NCBI GenBank assembly: GCA_017620115.1
Contig: JAFZRB010000372.1
Span: forward strand, 1-7,052
Reading direction: 5' to 3'
DNA: 7,052 nucleotides
DNA from: Clostridia bacterium
Lineage (GTDB): Bacteria; Bacillota; Clostridia; Christensenellales; Aristaeellaceae
Program-made: the position numbers and the translations under genes
The notes under the pieces: model-generated
Database searches by the model: none
What the model was told of the DNA's origin: nothing
What the model saw: only the letters and a program-made list of their open reading frames with translations
Shown here: piece by piece, positions 5,125 to 7,052 of the stretch
Numbering within the stretch: the first letter of the stretch is position 1
Layout: each line of letters begins with the position of its first letter

Positions 5125-6876
5125 GTGATTCAGCAGCACATTTACAGAAGGGATAAGGCCGGCTACCGCACGGTAGCCGCCAGCGCCGGCCTCACGGACA
5201 GCGCGTGGCTTTCCCTTTTGGAGCAGCAGACGGTGCTGCGCTGCCAGTCGTACCTGCCCGCGCCGGTGTATTTCCAGTATCCGCTGGGCGTGGGGCTGGT
5301 GTTCAGCCGCTGCGCGGTGGATCCCAACGGCGCGCGCGGCTCGTATCTGGCGCATCAGCTGGTGGCCGACGATCCGGCCGACATCGAAATGCTCGCCTCG
5401 CTGCGACCGCTGTCGGCGCGTGTGTTTCAGGAAGCGTTCGCGGGACACGAGGGAGAGGTCGACCCGCTGTCAACGCTCAAGCCGGAATCGCTGGCCGACG
5501 AGGAACAGCTGAGCGCCGGCCTGAAGCTGATCGACGGCTGGTTCGACGAAGCGCTGCTGACCCGGCTGATTACGGCGCTGCTCTCGGCCGCCAAGGACAA
5601 GCGGCAGACGGTGCACCTGGTGATCGAGGGGGACAGCGCGGCCGTGTCCGGGCAGGGCCGGCTTCTGCTGGAGCTGCTGATGCGCGCGCTACCCATTCAG
5701 GATATGCAGCGCATCAGCTATTGCACGCTCATCGCTCCCGGCGACACAGCCATGCCGTATACCGTGTGCGTTTCACCGCCGGGCGATCCCGAAAAGCCGG
5801 GCGATACGCGCGGCCAATGCGTGATCCGCTTCGAGCTGGGCCGCGGCCTCTGTGTCTGGCCGGGCGGCGAGCCGGAGCCCGACGCGCAGGCCGTGGAGCT
5901 GGCGCGCGCGCTGCTGGCGCACGATCTCAACTGGGTGGATCGCGTGCGGCTGGGCGGCGGCGCGGTGAAGCTTTCGTCCGCGGAATCGCTCCGGCTGAAT
6001 ATTCCGGATTTTGAGCAGGGCATGAAGCTCACGCAGTATATAGAAGACTGGGCAGAGGCCATGGCAGCCCGGCGCGAGGCCCTGAACGACGAAGCGTTCC
6101 GCGTGTTCGCGGGCGACGAGTGGCCGCATCTGACGGAGCGCGTCATCCGGGCGGCCGACCTGATGCCCTGCGGCGTGTTTTTGAAGCAGCTGCATGACGG
6201 CATCGTCGCGCTGTGCCGGAACCGCCGCGGCGAGGAGCTGGGCATGTCGCGCCAGAATCTCACGGATCTGGTCATGGTGCTGCTGGACAGCATCCGCTGG
6301 GACGACATCGACCTGAACGACCCGGCTACGGCGCGACTGATCCGCTCGGCCACCGGCTACTCGAAGCTGCTGGGCGACGCGCCGAGCGACGGCGGATGCC
6401 TTCTGGCCTGCCGGGCGGCGCATGCGATGCTGGACGCGCCCATGGCGCACGCGGCCGCCGCGCTGGACGACCTGGCCCGCCTGAGCGAGGACTATCCTCA
6501 GACGTTTTCGCAGCTGCAGGCCTGCGCGCGGCGCTGCGTGACCGGGCGCTGCCGCAAGGCGCGCGACGAATTCGGCGAAATGGGCCTGGTGGACGAGCCG
6601 CTGGTGGTGGCCGCAGTCGTGGGCTACGTGCGCTTCGAAGGCGGCATCCCGGATTTCCGGCAGCTCGACAAGGTGCGCGACACGGTGGGCCAGATCGGCG
6701 GCGCGCGCGCCTCGAAGCGCTTCGAGGCGCTGCTTGACCGACTTCGCCGGCGCATCCACGCCTCGCGCACGAATCTGGCCCGTCAGCGGGAGATGCGGCT
6801 CATGCTGGGCCTTTCCCTGCTGCTGGCGCTGGTCATCGCGGGCGTCATCGCGGGATATTTTCTGTTCATTCGATGA
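5125..6876 (+). CDS. Tail-anchored protein with a GAP1-N-like N-terminal domain
   Basis: From GTG 5125 the product has 583 residues. The N-terminus, Q3-Q-H-I-Y-R-R then G13-Y-R-T-V-A-A-S-A-G-L23, resembles the start of the GAP1-N (GTPase-associated protein 1) domain, which typically begins Q-x-x-Y-x-R, GY-T-A-S-GL. Two further family-like blocks follow: RGSYLAHQLV near residues 71-80 and ALPIQDMQRISYCTLI, matching the family's LP-x-R-I-S-F-T pattern. GAP1 proteins are known from GTPase-linked conflict or signalling gene sets; their biochemical role is not established. The remainder is largely helical with no catalytic motif I recognise. Residues about 559-581 form one membrane helix preceded by an Arg-rich stretch, with almost nothing after it, so the protein is probably tail-anchored with its bulk in the cytoplasm. 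It has its own strong promoter. No GTPase gene is visible. The domain call rests on motif memory and is moderately sure. Confidence 0.72.
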   Translation: MIQQHIYRRDKAGYRTVAASAGLTDSAWLSLLEQQTVLRCQSYLPAPVYFQYPLGVGLVFSRCAVDPNGARGSYLAHQLVADDPADIEMLASLRPLSARVFQEAFAGHEGEVDPLSTLKPESLADEEQLSAGLKLIDGWFDEALLTRLITALLSAAKDKRQTVHLVIEGDSAAVSGQGRLLLELLMRALPIQDMQRISYCTLIAPGDTAMPYTVCVSPPGDPEKPGDTRGQCVIRFELGRGLCVWPGGEPEPDAQAVELARALLAHDLNWVDRVRLGGGAVKLSSAESLRLNIPDFEQGMKLTQYIEDWAEAMAARREALNDEAFRVFAGDEWPHLTERVIRAADLMPCGVFLKQLHDGIVALCRNRRGEELGMSRQNLTDLVMVLLDSIRWDDIDLNDPATARLIRSATGYSKLLGDAPSDGGCLLACRAAHAMLDAPMAHAAAALDDLARLSEDYPQTFSQLQACARRCVTGRCRKARDEFGEMGLVDEPLVVAAVVGYVRFEGGIPDFRQLDKVRDTVGQIGGARASKRFEALLDRLRRRIHASRTNLARQREMRLMLGLSLLLALVIAGVIAGYFLFIR

Positions 6877-6884
6877 AAGGTGCC

Positions 6885-6905
6885 TATATTATTTGATGGG
6901 GAGGA
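6885..6905 (+). promoter_or_regulatory. Dehydrogenase leader: strong RBS and weak possible -10
   Basis: GGGGAGGA at 6898-6905 is a good Shine-Dalgarno 9 bases before ATG 6915. Just upstream, TATATT/TATTAT (6885-6892) is AT-rich and -10-like, but the best -35 candidate, TTCATT at 6865-6870, is poor. A separate promoter is therefore uncertain, and co-transcription with the preceding gene across the 38-base gap is equally plausible. Confidence 0.5.
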
Positions 6906-6914
6906 TGGTTTGAC

Positions 6915-7052
6915 ATGATCGACATGCAGAAATGGCAGGAGCTGGCAAAAACGAACATTCACGCCCGTCCGAAGACGTCGGGCCGCCTGGCGGGGAAGAT
7001 CGCCATCGTGACCGGCAGCGCGCAGGGATTCGGCAAGGGCATCGCCGAGGAA
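6915..7052 (+). CDS. Short-chain dehydrogenase/reductase, N-terminal part (cut by window end)
   Basis: The first 46 codons are present and remain open at the window edge. After a 24-residue prefix the sequence R24-LAGKIAIVTG then SAQGFG-KGIAEE gives the Rossmann glycine motif T33-G-x3-G-x-G40 of NAD(P)-dependent short-chain dehydrogenases. The AQGFG-x-GIAEE wording is like that of sugar or sugar-alcohol dehydrogenases and of the dehydrogenase half of rhamnulose-1-phosphate aldolase/dehydrogenases, so a role in carbohydrate metabolism is possible but not shown. The prefix before the Rossmann strand is longer than in classical members, which usually start within about ten residues of it. ATG 6915 is chosen for the Shine-Dalgarno at 6898; an in-frame ATG at 6924 is a less likely alternative. 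Catalytic residues lie beyond the window. Confidence 0.88.
   Translation, partial: MIDMQKWQELAKTNIHARPKTSGRLAGKIAIVTGSAQGFGKGIAEE

Noticed and set aside
6865..6877. TTCAT-TCG-ATGAA inverted repeat at the end of the GAP1-like gene.
   Set aside because: Five AT-rich pairs are too weak, are expected by chance, and are not followed by a T-run.

Overview
The window reads as part of a high-GC Bacillota genome, most likely an uncultured gut-type Clostridia (Christensenellales/Oscillospirales-like). That assignment is inferred from GC-rich codon use, strong AAGGAGG-type Shine-Dalgarno sites, a sugar-importer operon without its own ATPase gene, and a GAP1-N-like protein. No rRNA or other taxonomic marker is present. 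All supported genes lie on the + strand and gaps between them are short.

Layout: (1) 34-1416, an S1-family sulfatase with no signal peptide. (2) 1456-2682, an exported sugar-binding protein (ABC family 1). Its stop codon sits at the tip of a perfect 16-bp inverted repeat. (3) 2746-3228, a small GNAT acetyltransferase of clearly lower GC, lying between the binding protein and its permeases. (4) 3302-4186 and 4183-5058, two MalF/MalG-type permeases overlapping by GTGA. (5) 5059-5087, a near-consensus sigma-A promoter starting on the base after the second permease's stop. (6) 5125-6876, a large tail-anchored protein whose N-terminus resembles the GAP1-N domain of GTPase-associated conflict/signalling systems. 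(7) 6915-7052, the first 46 codons of a short-chain dehydrogenase, cut by the window edge.

Working model: genes 1-5058 form a carbohydrate-import operon. The binding protein captures a sugar outside the cell, the two permeases carry it in using an ATPase encoded elsewhere, and the cytoplasmic sulfatase removes sulfate from the imported sugar. The GNAT gene looks like a later insertion. The promoter at 5059 starts a second transcription unit with the GAP1-like membrane protein and possibly the dehydrogenase. Its relation to the sugar operon is unknown.

No RNA genes, CRISPR arrays, insertion sequences or canonical U-tract terminators were seen, and no gene-free stretch exceeds 300 bases.
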